Of a stretch of 55,846 nucleotides of DNA, positions 49,042 to 55,846 are shown one piece after another (the first letter of the stretch is position 1; each line of letters begins with the position of its first letter). The position numbers and the translations under genes are program-made. Origin of the DNA: Halothiobacillus sp. (lineage in GTDB: Bacteria; Pseudomonadota; Gammaproteobacteria; Halothiobacillales; Halothiobacillaceae); contig JAABTF010000011.1 in NCBI GenBank assembly GCA_011389965.1, forward strand, positions 1 to 55,846, written 5' to 3'. The notes under the pieces were generated by a model that did no database searches, had not been told where the DNA came from, and worked only from the letters and a program-made list of their open reading frames with translations.

Positions 49042-50811
49042 TCAGCCGGCCTCCCCGTGGTCGATGGGACTCATGGAGGCCGGGACCGCGCCCCCCGCGA
49101 TTTGCCCTGCCGGGAGATCGCGCAGGTCATCGGGGCGGATGTTGAGCATACGGAGGGCGCCACTCATCACCCGCTGGAAAACCGGGGCGGACACGTCCCC
49201 GGCGTAGACCTTGCCCGCGGTGGGTCGATGCAGGGCGACCACCAACGCCAGACGCGGATCGCTGGCCGGCGCCACGCCGGCGAAGACCGTGTTGTAGTCG
49301 GTCTTGGAATACCCCTCCTTGCCCAGGCGCCGGACGGTGCCGGTCTTGCCGGCAACCTGGAAGCCGGTGATCGCAGCCTTGGGCGCCGTGCCGGTGGGCG
49401 AGACCACTGAACGCAACATGCCGACCACTCGGTCGGCCGTTTCGGCATGGAACACTCGCCGCGTCTCGGGGGGCGAGTCGCGCCGCAGCAGGCTGGGAGG
49501 CACGTAGCGCCCCTGATTGGCGAGGGCCACATAGGCCGAGGCCAGCTGCAGGGAGGTCAGGGACAAGCCGTAGCCATAACTGTGGGCGGCGGTGTCGGCG
49601 ACACGCCAGTCCCGCCAAAGGCTGAGCGACCCGGATGCCTCGCCGGGAAAACCGACGCCCGTTATCTGCCCCAGACCCAGGTCACGGTAGGTGTTCCACA
49701 GCGTCTGCGCCCCGATGTCCTCGGCGATCAGGCTGGCAGCGATGTTGCTCGACTTCTCCAGCACGCCGGTGAGATCCAGTTCGCCGTAGTTACGATGATC
49801 GTGGATCGTGAAGCCACCGACCCGCCGATAGCCGGGTGCGGTATCGATGGTGTCCGTGGCCGCCCAGCGCCCCGATTCGAGCGCGGCGGCAATGGTGAAC
49901 GGCTTGACCGTCGAGCCGGGCTCGAACTGATCGACCAGCGCATGATTGCGGGTCACGTCCGGTTCGATGCTGGCACGGTTGTTGGGATTGAACGACGGCG
50001 CGCTGGCCATGGCCAGCACCTCGCCGGTGGACACGTTCATCAGCACGATCGAGCCGGCGAGCGCCTTGTTCTCGTCAATGGACTGCACCAACTCGCGGTA
50101 AGCCAGGTATTGCAGGCGCCGATCGATCGACAGGGCCAGGTCCTGCCCGGGGCGCGCGGCCTGGATGACGCCCAGATCGGCGATCTCGCGATCGTCGCCG
50201 TCCTTGAGAATGCGGCGCTTGCCCGGCGTGCCGGACAGCAGCTGCTCGAAGCTGAGTTCCACACCGGCCAGCCCCTCGTCGTCGATATTGGCGAAGCCCA
50301 ACAACGGCGCGGTTACGTCGGCCGTGGGATAGAACCGCTTGTATTCACGCTTGAGTCCCACACCGGGAAGGTTGGCGTCCCGCACGGCTTTGGCCTGGCT
50401 GGGACGGACCTGGCGCGCAACATACAGAAATCGTCGCGACGGTCTGTCCTGCACCCGGCGGATCAGTTGGTCGGCGGATAGCTCCAGCAGCCCGGCCAGG
50501 TGACGGATCGCCTCGGGGTGGGCCTTGATCACCTGGGGGTCGATCCAGATGGCATGCATGGCCACGCTGATGGCCAGTGGCTCGCCGTGACGGTCGGTGA
50601 TCATCCCGCGATGCGCCGCGATGGTCTGTACCCGCTGATGGCGATCCCCGCCCTGCTCGGCGTAGAAATCCCGTTCGGTGACCTGCAACTGTACGGCGCG
50701 CGCCAGCAGCAGCACGGCGGCCGCGGCGAAGACCATCAGGACAATGCCAGCGCGCCAGCGCACTCCCAGCCAGGCAGCCCAGTGGGTGACGATGCCCCAG
50801 AGAGCCTTCAT
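49042..50811 (-). CDS. ftsI: Septal D,D-transpeptidase FtsI (PBP3)
   Basis: FtsI cross-links septal peptidoglycan alongside FtsW and is a beta-lactam target. The 589-residue protein has a short cytoplasmic N-terminus, one transmembrane helix (about 21-42), a pedestal domain with ITDRHGEPLAISV, and a class B transpeptidase domain. The active-site motifs are STVK (S300, K303), SSN near 354 and KTGT from K489. Its ATG overlaps the ftsL stop (ATGA). Confidence 0.97.
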   Translation of the reverse strand: MKALWGIVTHWAAWLGVRWRAGIVLMVFAAAAVLLLARAVQLQVTERDFYAEQGGDRHQRVQTIAAHRGMITDRHGEPLAISVAMHAIWIDPQVIKAHPEAIRHLAGLLELSADQLIRRVQDRPSRRFLYVARQVRPSQAKAVRDANLPGVGLKREYKRFYPTADVTAPLLGFANIDDEGLAGVELSFEQLLSGTPGKRRILKDGDDREIADLGVIQAARPGQDLALSIDRRLQYLAYRELVQSIDENKALAGSIVLMNVSTGEVLAMASAPSFNPNNRASIEPDVTRNHALVDQFEPGSTVKPFTIAAALESGRWAATDTIDTAPGYRRVGGFTIHDHRNYGELDLTGVLEKSSNIAASLIAEDIGAQTLWNTYRDLGLGQITGVGFPGEASGSLSLWRDWRVADTAAHSYGYGLSLTSLQLASAYVALANQGRYVPPSLLRRDSPPETRRVFHAETADRVVGMLRSVVSPTGTAPKAAITGFQVAGKTGTVRRLGKEGYSKTDYNTVFAGVAPASDPRLALVVALHRPTAGKVYAGDVSAPVFQRVMSGALRMLNIRPDDLRDLPAGQIAGGAVPASMSPIDHGEAG

Positions 50812-51068
50812 CGGAACACCACCGTCGTGCGGTCCTGCGGGGGCGGCTGCATGCTAAGTTCTTCAGTGGCTATGCGTTCGATGCGTCCATGGGCGCTCAA
50901 CGTGCCCTCTTCGAGCTGCAGCTCGGCAAAGGTCCCTTCCTGGCGCTCGATGGCATCGCGGCTGACCGCGATCTGCTGGGTGAGATGGCGGTCCTGGGCC
51001 ACCAGGACGACCACGGCGAACGCGCTGGCGACCACCAGCAGGAGCAGGAACAGATTTACCGTCCTCAT
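50808..51068 (-). CDS. ftsL: Cell division protein FtsL
   Basis: FtsL is a small bitopic divisome protein that forms a complex with FtsB and FtsQ and activates FtsWI. The 86-residue product has one transmembrane helix (about 5-24) followed by a short coiled coil (about 26-60) with heptad-like L/I positions. The ATG overlaps the rsmH stop (ATGA) and the stop overlaps ftsI. Sequence conservation of FtsL is low; position in the dcw cluster, size and topology support the call. The longer open frame to 51428 runs into rsmH and is rejected. Confidence 0.9.
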   Translation of the reverse strand: MRTVNLFLLLLVVASAFAVVVLVAQDRHLTQQIAVSRDAIERQEGTFAELQLEEGTLSAHGRIERIATEELSMQPPPQDRTTVVFR

Positions 51069-51988
51069 GCCATGCGCTCCGCGGCCCGCATGATCGCACT
51101 GCGCGCCCGCGGGTTGCTTGCCGTCTCCGCCGCATCGGCACGGATCGCCTTCCCCACCTTCTTCAAGGCCGTCGGCCCCACCGGATTGCCGAAGAAGTCC
51201 TTGCCCGGCGTGCTGTGGTCGCGGATGAATCGCTTGACGATGCGATCCTCCAGCGAGTGGAAACTGATCACCACCAGCCGACCCCCGGGGCGCAGGTGCC
51301 CCAGCGTTTGTTCCAGGGCCGCACCGATCTGGTCGAGCTCCTGATTGATATAGAGGCGGATCGCCTGGAAGGTGCGCGTCGCCGGATGCTTGTTGGGATC
51401 CCGCCGCGGGATGGCCGCGACCACGCAATCCACGAGATCGCTGGTGCGAGTCAGCGGCTTTTCCTCGCGGCGGGCGACGATCCGGGCAGCGATCCGCCGG
51501 GCGAAGCGCTCCTCGCCCAGCCGAAAGAGCACCTCACGGATTTCCTCCTCGTCGGCCACCGCCAGCCAGTCGGCAGCCGAGGGACCGCTGCTCTGATCCA
51601 TGCGCATGTCGAGCGGACCGTCGAAACGAAAGGAAAAGCCGCGCTCGGCCTGATCGAGTTGAGGCGAAGAAACGCCCAGGTCAAACATCACTCCGTGTAC
51701 CGGCTCGGTCACGCCGTGCGATACCAAGGCATCGCCCCAGCCAGAGAAGGCGGCATTGACGAAGGAGAATCGCGAGTCCTGCTTGGCCAGGCGGGCGGCG
51801 TCTTGGGCCGCCTCGGCATCCCGATCGAACCCGACCAGCCGCCCTTCGGGCCCCAGACGGGACAGAATGGCGCGACTGTGCCCACCCCGGCCATAGGTGC
51901 CGTCCACGTAGGTACCCGCGGGGTCGGTGATCAAACACTCGACCGCCTCGTCTTTAAGCACCGTGTCGTGGGTGGGGTCGAAGATCAT
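51065..51988 (-). CDS. rsmH: 16S rRNA (cytosine1402-N4)-methyltransferase
   Basis: RsmH (MraW) methylates C1402 in the decoding centre. The 307-residue protein begins with HDTVLKDEAVECLIT. It has the SAM-binding YVDGTYGRGGHSRAIL, the RsmH-specific MFDLGVSSPQLDQAERGFSF (starting near residue 102), and FHSLEDRIVKRF. The ATG overlaps the mraZ stop (ATGA). Second gene of the dcw cluster. Confidence 0.97.
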   Translation of the reverse strand: MIFDPTHDTVLKDEAVECLITDPAGTYVDGTYGRGGHSRAILSRLGPEGRLVGFDRDAEAAQDAARLAKQDSRFSFVNAAFSGWGDALVSHGVTEPVHGVMFDLGVSSPQLDQAERGFSFRFDGPLDMRMDQSSGPSAADWLAVADEEEIREVLFRLGEERFARRIAARIVARREEKPLTRTSDLVDCVVAAIPRRDPNKHPATRTFQAIRLYINQELDQIGAALEQTLGHLRPGGRLVVISFHSLEDRIVKRFIRDHSTPGKDFFGNPVGPTALKKVGKAIRADAAETASNPRARSAIMRAAERMA

Positions 51989-52437
51989 AGCGACAAGGTC
52001 TCCAGGGCCGTGGGCAACTGGTCGTCGTCATCCTGCTGTTCGAGAAAGTCCTCGGTCATCTGCGACCAAAGCGGCTGCGACCAAAGCTCGAGCTTCTTGC
52101 CCTGCCCCACCAGCACCGCGGGTTTTTCCAGTTTGGCGTGCGCACGCAAGGCCGGCGGGATCACGATCCGACCGGCCGAGTCGAACTCCACCTGGGTGGC
52201 GTGGCCGATCAACATCCGCTTGATGCGGTTGGCGGTCTTGTTGAAGGAAGGCAGGGCATCGATCTGCTTCTCGATCTCGAGCCAAGTCCCCAGCGGGTAG
52301 ATAAGGAGACAGTGTTCCTGAGTGTCGATCGTGAGGATCAGCTGGTTCTCGTCCTGGGCAAAGGCATCCCGATGTCGCGTGGGCATGGCCAGGCGACCTT
52401 TCGCATCCAGATTCAGATTTGTGATGCCTCGGAACAC
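51985..52437 (-). CDS. mraZ: Transcriptional regulator MraZ
   Basis: MraZ is an AbrB-fold DNA-binding ring protein that represses its own dcw operon. The 150-residue protein has the two tandem MraZ folds with the DxKGR-type motifs: LDAKGRLAMPTRHR (about 10-23) and DSAGRIVIPPALRAHA (about 86-101). The start is GTG at 52437, matching the family N-terminus MFRG. No classical ribosome-binding site exists other than the GGGA inside the tandem repeats immediately upstream, so regulator site and translation start overlap. Confidence 0.95.
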   Translation of the reverse strand: MFRGITNLNLDAKGRLAMPTRHRDAFAQDENQLILTIDTQEHCLLIYPLGTWLEIEKQIDALPSFNKTANRIKRMLIGHATQVEFDSAGRIVIPPALRAHAKLEKPAVLVGQGKKLELWSQPLWSQMTEDFLEQQDDDDQLPTALETLSL

Positions 52438-52467
52438 TTTTTCCCACTTTTTCCCACTTTTCTACAC
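52438..52467 (-). promoter_or_regulatory. Tandem MraZ-box-like repeats overlapping the mraZ ribosome-binding site
   Basis: On the minus strand, three 10-base units run head to tail directly into the GTG start: GTGTAGAAAA (52467-52458, degenerate), then GTGGGAAAAA twice (52457-52438). E. coli MraZ binds TGGGA repeats with five-base spacers; two exact TGGGA copies at that spacing are here. The last GGGA is five bases from the start and is the only ribosome-binding site available. Confidence 0.75.
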
Positions 52468-52475
52468 CTGCGCGC

Positions 52476-52504
52476 ACTATAGCCCCACCCTGTAAGCCGA
52501 TCAA
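52476..52504 (-). promoter_or_regulatory. dcw cluster (mraZ) promoter
   Basis: TTGATC (52499-52504) and TATAGT (52476-52481) are separated by 17 bases on the minus strand. Transcription should start near 52469, so the leader of about 32 bases consists almost entirely of the MraZ-type repeats. Confidence 0.7.
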
Positions 52505-52667
52505 GCAATTGGCGGCATTTTTCTTTTCGCCACAAGGAGTTAGCCGCGCTACGCAACGGATTCGGCAGAGCGTTTCCAGATAAAAACAGCGGGTTACGGG
52601 GCATAGGTAACAAACCGCACGAGGAAGGGCTGCGCCGATTGAGATCGGCACTCACTTGCCGGGGAGG

Positions 52668-52711
52668 GAGAAAACAAGATGGGTGAGGCGGGCCGAAGTC
52701 CGCGCCTCGCC
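52668..52711 (-). terminator. Possible rnpB terminator
   Basis: GGTGAGGCG (52682-52690) pairs with CGCCTCGCC (52703-52711) with one mismatch, around a loop containing TTCG on the minus strand. A T-rich stretch (minus strand CTTGTTTTC, 52669-52677) follows. It lies about 75 bases past the rnpB 3' end. The rest of the 52505-52784 gap has no gene I can support. Confidence 0.4.
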
Positions 52712-52784
52712 GATTACGCTCGACGTAGGCAGATCGCGTCATCGCCAGCTCCGCGAGAGGGAGCAGGCAACACGATTGAAATGG

Positions 52785-53155
52785 GGTGGAGTCGGTCGGT
52801 AAGCCGGGTTCTGTCGTGGATTGCCATTCATCTGGGCGCAACGTCACCGTTGCGCTCGAGCAGCCTACCCGGGAACAGCGCGGGCCACGCCGTCGTTCCC
52901 CTATTTGGCCTTGCTCCCGGTGGGGTTTACCTTGCCACGACGTGTTGCCACGCGTGCGGTGCGCTCTTACCGCACCATTTCACCCTTACCTGTGCCGCAT
53001 TGCTGCGGCCATCGGCGGTTTGCTTTCTGCTGCACTTTCCGTCGACTCGCGCCGCCCAGGCGTTACCTGGCACCGTGCCCTATGGAGCCCGGACTTTCCT
53101 CGACGCCCCCCTCCCAGAAGGAAAGGGACGCCGCGACAATCTGACCAACTCCGGC
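52785..53155 (-). ncRNA. rnpB: RNase P RNA, bacterial type A
   Basis: This is the catalytic RNA of RNase P, which matures tRNA 5' ends. Read on the minus strand it has the universally conserved blocks in order: GAGGAAAGTCCGGGCTCC (about 53102-53085), the AGGTAA and GGTAAGGGTGAAA segments, GCAAGGCCAAATAGGGG (52915-52899), and ACAGAACCCGGCTTA (52814-52800). The terminal P1 helix pairs GGAGTTGGTC (53152-53143) with GACCGACTCC (52797-52788). The length of about 371 nt is close to the E. coli 377. Ends are estimated from P1 and the promoter. rnpB upstream of mraZ is also seen in other gammaproteobacteria such as pseudomonads. Confidence 0.96.
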
Positions 53156-53160
53156 GGCGG

Positions 53161-53188
53161 AGTATAACGGAGCCACCTGTCGTGTCGA
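53161..53188 (-). promoter_or_regulatory. rnpB promoter
   Basis: TCGACA (53183-53188) and TATACT (53161-53166) are separated by 16 bases on the minus strand, placing the start point near 53155, at the predicted 5' end of the RNA. The bases after the -10 (CCGCCG) are GC-rich, typical of stable RNA promoters. Confidence 0.75.
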
Positions 53189-53288
53189 GGCCGGCGCCCA
53201 AATTGGCCCGCGCCGAATCGGGTAGAATTCGTTTCGCGCCGCCCGAGGGCGGCTCATCCATCCAGAAAAGCAATCGACGAGCGCTGTC

Positions 53289-54449
53289 ATGTCAAAGCCC
53301 CTGCCCGACACCCTGGAGTCCGCACGCGCCGGGATGACCACACCGCCGCAGGAAGCCGGGATCGACTGCGATGCCGCTGCCGCCGTGATCGACTGGTACT
53401 ACCGCGAACGCTGGCAGGATGAACAACTCGATGTGGACGCGTTGCGCTGGCTGCTCGCCTGGATGCGCCACTGCCACGACCCGCGCCGTTTCGAGATCGC
53501 CGACGGCCTGTGTGTCACTCTTATGACCGCCGGCGAACTCGTGGCAGCCATCGAGATGGCCGAATCCTTGCTCGCCGAGACCCCTGACCCGGCGTTGACG
53601 CACACGCTAGCCCTGGCGCGGGCCGCCCACGGCGAACACACCGAGGCCATCCGCTTGCTCACCGAGCTGACCGGCCACGCCGATTTCGGCGAACTGCCTC
53701 CCGAGGTGGCCACCGAGGTGCACTGGGATCTGGCCACCCTGCATCGTCAGAAAGGCAGTCTGTTCAAGGCCATCGGACCACTGACCCACGCCGTGGAAAC
53801 AGCCGGCACATCGTCCGACCCCGAACTGCTGATCGAGGCCGCCGATCGCCTGATCGAGCAACTGGTCGAACAGGGCGGCGCCGAGGAAGCCCTCGATATC
53901 CTGACCCCCCAACTCAGCGACGAGCGCATCGCGCTGTGGCGGCTGGTTCTGACCCGCCTACATCGGCAGCTGGATGCCGACCGGCTCGACCATGGCATGG
54001 CCCTGATGATCACCCACGGCGAATACCGCGCCGTGCTCAATCTACTGGTCGAGCGAGCGACCAGCGATCCGGAACAACTGCAGGTGGCCTTCGTGACCGC
54101 ACTGGCTCTGCACGCCCCCGCCGAGGTGACCTGCCCCCTGGCCGCCAGGCTCCTGGCCACCGATGCCGCCCGCCAAGCTGCCGATGCGCCACTGATTGCC
54201 GCCGCATCGGTCGCCATTGCCGAAACCCAAGAGGAAAAAAACACCACTCAAGCCAAATGGCATCGGGATGGCGTGGTGCAATTGATTAGCGTGGCAAAAC
54301 ACCAGGGCATTCTGGAAGAAGAGGTGCGCGAGTGGGCCGATAATGAAGGCCTTTATCACGAACAGGGGATAATCGAGCGTGCCGCACGTCACGGACTGGG
54401 GCAGATAGAAAAACCGCCGCAGTGGCTGTGCAGCCTCGTGGAGGCATAA
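53289..54449 (+). CDS. Helical-repeat (TPR-like) protein of unknown function
   Basis: A 386-residue soluble protein with no signal peptide or membrane helix. It is almost wholly alpha-helical and alanine/leucine-rich. Segments such as residues 98-125 (LTHTLALARAAHGEHTEA) and 140-170 (HWDLATLHRQKGSLFKAIG) have the spacing of tetratricopeptide repeats, but the consensus is weak. I do not recognise a family. It reads away from rnpB and ends at a strong terminator, so it is a single-gene unit. The start has no clear ribosome-binding site; the Met at residue 16 is an alternative. The codon run GAA AAA AAC near residue 316 contains the heptamer A AAA AAC. Confidence 0.75.
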   Translation: MSKPLPDTLESARAGMTTPPQEAGIDCDAAAAVIDWYYRERWQDEQLDVDALRWLLAWMRHCHDPRRFEIADGLCVTLMTAGELVAAIEMAESLLAETPDPALTHTLALARAAHGEHTEAIRLLTELTGHADFGELPPEVATEVHWDLATLHRQKGSLFKAIGPLTHAVETAGTSSDPELLIEAADRLIEQLVEQGGAEEALDILTPQLSDERIALWRLVLTRLHRQLDADRLDHGMALMITHGEYRAVLNLLVERATSDPEQLQVAFVTALALHAPAEVTCPLAARLLATDAARQAADAPLIAAASVAIAETQEEKNTTQAKWHRDGVVQLISVAKHQGILEEEVREWADNEGLYHEQGIIERAARHGLGQIEKPPQWLCSLVEA

Positions 54450-54477
54450 CCAGGCAAATCCGCAACTACTAAAACAC

Positions 54478-54507
54478 AAAAAACCCCGCCAGGCGCGGGG
54501 TTTTTTA
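54478..54507. terminator. Bidirectional terminator between helical-repeat gene and H-NS gene
   Basis: AAACCCCGC (54481-54489) pairs perfectly with GCGGGGTTT (54495-54503), followed by six T residues on the plus strand and preceded by an A-rich run that gives T residues on the minus strand. It serves both convergent genes. Confidence 0.92.
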
Positions 54508-54574
54508 TCTCGGCAAACCGGATTCCAAGGCTGCCCGCGAGGGGCAGCGAAAACCGGCATGAATGCGCCACTCG

Positions 54575-54898
54575 TCAGATTTGGAAGTCTTCCAGTTTCT
54601 TTCCCTTGTTCAATTCATCGACCAACCAGTTGGGACGCTTGCCACGACCGGACCAAGTCTGCGACGGGTTGGCGGGATTGATAAACTTCGGCGGCAACTT
54701 CTTGCCTGCCTGCTTGGATGTCTTTTCCAGACCGAAGACATCGGCCACCGTGGTATTGAGTTCGGCAGCCAGCTCTTCGGCCTCCCGACGCAATTCCATG
54801 ACCCGATTCTGGTTGCGATCACGCAATGCCTGCTCCGCATCGCTTACCAGCTTCTTCAGCTCGTCGGCCGAAAGGTTCTGCACATCGATATTACTCAT
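54575..54898 (-). CDS. H-NS family nucleoid-associated protein
   Basis: A 107-residue DNA-bridging nucleoid protein. The N-terminal helices (about 8-55, rich in E, L and R) form the oligomerisation coiled coil. The C-terminal DNA-binding domain carries the H-NS histone-family signature TWSGRGKRPNWL (about 81-92), which inserts into the AT-rich minor groove. Such proteins silence AT-rich, often acquired, DNA. The linker (about 58-75) is basic and proline-containing. AGGAG lies 11 bases upstream of the ATG. It has its own promoter and terminator. Confidence 0.92.
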   Translation of the reverse strand: MSNIDVQNLSADELKKLVSDAEQALRDRNQNRVMELRREAEELAAELNTTVADVFGLEKTSKQAGKKLPPKFINPANPSQTWSGRGKRPNWLVDELNKGKKLEDFQI

Positions 54899-54988
54899 TT
54901 GGATATTGACTCCTGATGAAAATCGGCTGAATGGGCGCCCGTTTCGCTAGAAATACAGACATATCCCTTGCCCGTCAGAATGACAGGA

Positions 54989-55017
54989 AATCTATCCGAT
55001 AAAACCCGGAACGTCAA
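54989..55017 (-). promoter_or_regulatory. H-NS gene promoter
   Basis: TTGACG (55012-55017) and TAGATT (54989-54994) are 17 bases apart on the minus strand. The start point would be near 54981, giving a leader of about 83 bases. The surrounding DNA is AT-rich compared with the rest of the window, which could allow autoregulation. Confidence 0.75.
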
Positions 55018-55063
55018 CGCAACCTAGGGAAAAGGACCGGAAAAGATAATCCGAGCCACAAAA

Positions 55064-55145
55064 CGAAAAATCCGCCCATCTGAACTGACCCTGTCAGTTG
55101 GATGGGTGTCCAACTTTCAGGGGTCAGTTCACATCCGGGCGGATT
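55064..55145 (-). terminator. fliK terminator interrupted by a 51-bp insertion in its loop
   Basis: On the minus strand AATCCGCCC (55145-55137) pairs with GGGCGGATT (55077-55069), followed by TTT, CG and TTT. The arms are nine bases and perfect, but the loop is 59 bases and holds a small mobile-element-like insert. Without the insert and one CATC copy the loop would be four bases. Confidence 0.8.
55081..55131. mobile_element. 51-bp element made of two IS-like terminal repeats, flanked by CATC direct repeats
   Basis: The left end TGAACTGACCCTGTCAGTTGGA and the reverse of the right end are inverted repeats of about 22 bases with one indel and two mismatches, and hardly any DNA lies between them. 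The ends look like IS3-family terminal repeats (TGAACTGACCCC...GTTGGACA), from memory of that family. CATC occurs on both sides (55077-55080 and 55132-55135), a plausible 4-bp target duplication. There is no transposase. It could be a miniature element or a deleted IS remnant. Confidence 0.65.
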
Positions 55146-55198
55146 ACCATTAACTGCGACAGCCACACTCTAAGCAGTGAGCGGCGGGAACAGGTTGT

Positions 55199-55846
55199 TC
55201 AGGCAAACAGGTCGAGTACCAATCGGTCCTCGGCCAAACCATCCCCATCACCGCCTTCGCCATCCTCTCCGGCCATTGACGTCACCGAGGCCTCGTCACC
55301 TGCACCGCCTCCCGGCTGCTCAGTCTGCCCTTGCATCCCGCCTTCGGCGTCGGCCAAAGCCTGATCCGCTGGATTGTCTTCACCCAGGCTTATCTCCACC
55401 TCGCTGTTAGCCAGGCCGGATTCCTGCAACCATTCGCGCAATCGCGGCAGGTGTTGCTCGAGCATTCCTTGGGCGGCGGGGTTGGTGGCGGTCAGGGCAA
55501 TCCGGGTTTCCTCACCATGGTTCTCCACGGCAATCTTCAATGGACCCAGGTCGGCCGGACGCAATTCGATACTGGCCTTGGAAACCCCCTTGCTCGTCAT
55601 CCACTGGATCTGCTGACCAAGTTGCGCGGGCAGCTGGGGATTGGGGGCCGGCGCAGCGCTCCCCGGCTGGGGGGAGAAGATACTGCCGGACGCACCGGCG
55701 GAGCCCCCGGCCAAGCCGGAGAAGGCGCTCCCCAGCCCCCCGGTGGTGCTGGTGGCATCGGCCTCGGCCCGGCCTTCACGGGTCGAGGTGGCCGCCAGTG
55801 CCGACCAGCTGGCCATCGCACTACGGTCTTGGACCGACGCTCCGGA
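55199..55846 (-). CDS. fliK: Flagellar hook-length control protein FliK, C-terminal part (5' end outside window)
   Basis: FliK measures hook length and switches export specificity at FlhB. The frame is open to the window edge, so the N-terminus and most of the protein are missing; the first ATG seen here (55816) is internal. The C-terminal Flg_hook domain is recognisable: IQWMTSKGVSKASIELRPADLG with the conserved LRPADLGPL, then LREWLQESGL. After it comes a glycine/glutamate-rich acidic tail of about 60 residues ending DRLVLDLFA. It ends at the interrupted terminator. Confidence 0.85.
   Translation of the reverse strand, partial: SGASVQDRSAMASWSALAATSTREGRAEADATSTTGGLGSAFSGLAGGSAGASGSIFSPQPGSAAPAPNPQLPAQLGQQIQWMTSKGVSKASIELRPADLGPLKIAVENHGEETRIALTATNPAAQGMLEQHLPRLREWLQESGLANSEVEISLGEDNPADQALADAEGGMQGQTEQPGGGAGDEASVTSMAGEDGEGGDGDGLAEDRLVLDLFA

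Noticed and set aside
52413-52847. 144-codon minus-strand frame between rnpB and mraZ
   Set aside because: It runs across the rnpB 3' end, the dcw promoter and the mraZ operator, so it is not a plausible gene.

Overview
This window is a dense, high-GC stretch of chromosome from a gammaproteobacterium. It is almost entirely core housekeeping genes. The rpsB-tsf-pyrH-frr-uppS-cdsA-dxr-rseP-bamA-skp-lpxD-fabZ-lpxA series, the ftsH-folP-glmM series and a complete mraZ-to-ftsZ division and cell-wall (dcw) cluster all follow gammaproteobacterial order. Cytochrome c4, a SCO/PCuAC copper-delivery pair, an H-NS family protein and FliK fit an aerobic or microaerobic, flagellated free-living bacterium. 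A sulfur-oxidising or halophilic Chromatiales-type lineage is a guess from gene content, not something the sequence proves.

Layout. (1) 1-4.1 kb: dnaQ and a YaiI-family gene (minus), then a YhiN-like flavoprotein and an MgtC/DUF4010 membrane protein (plus). (2) 4.2-20.5 kb: rnhB, an inverted lpxB, fumC, then the long lipid A / outer-membrane assembly / isoprenoid / translation block, all minus except lpxB, read from an rpsB promoter near 20.46 kb. (3) 20.5-27.7 kb (minus): sco-pcuAC, rlmE, ftsH-folP, cytochrome c4, glmM. (4) 27.8-35.3 kb (plus): yhbY-aat, a KefB/YbaL-type antiporter, a small disordered protein, mfd and an RDD membrane protein. (5) 35.5-52.5 kb (minus): the dcw cluster, with most junctions being 1-4 base stop/start overlaps. 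(6) 52.8-55.8 kb: rnpB, a helical-repeat protein of unknown function, an H-NS family gene, and the 3' part of fliK running off the window edge.

How the genes work together: lpxA/B/D and fabZ start lipid A synthesis. BamA, Skp and RseP assemble and monitor the outer membrane. Dxr and UppS supply isoprenoid and undecaprenyl carrier, CdsA supplies CDP-diacylglycerol, and GlmM supplies the glucosamine-1-phosphate used to make UDP-GlcNAc. The dcw enzymes turn UDP-GlcNAc products into lipid II and deliver them to the divisome (FtsL, Q, A, Z, W, I).

I found no CRISPR array, phage, toxin-antitoxin pair, defence island or new multi-gene system. The most interesting signals are small. A 51-bp element made of two insertion-sequence-like ends, flanked by CATC repeats, sits in the loop of the fliK terminator. 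Tandem MraZ-type repeats overlap the ribosome-binding site and start of mraZ. lpxB is inverted in place. A 76-residue disordered protein gene has its own promoter candidate and terminator. Start codons were refined by ribosome-binding sites and overlaps. Ten of the assigned starts are GTG or TTG.
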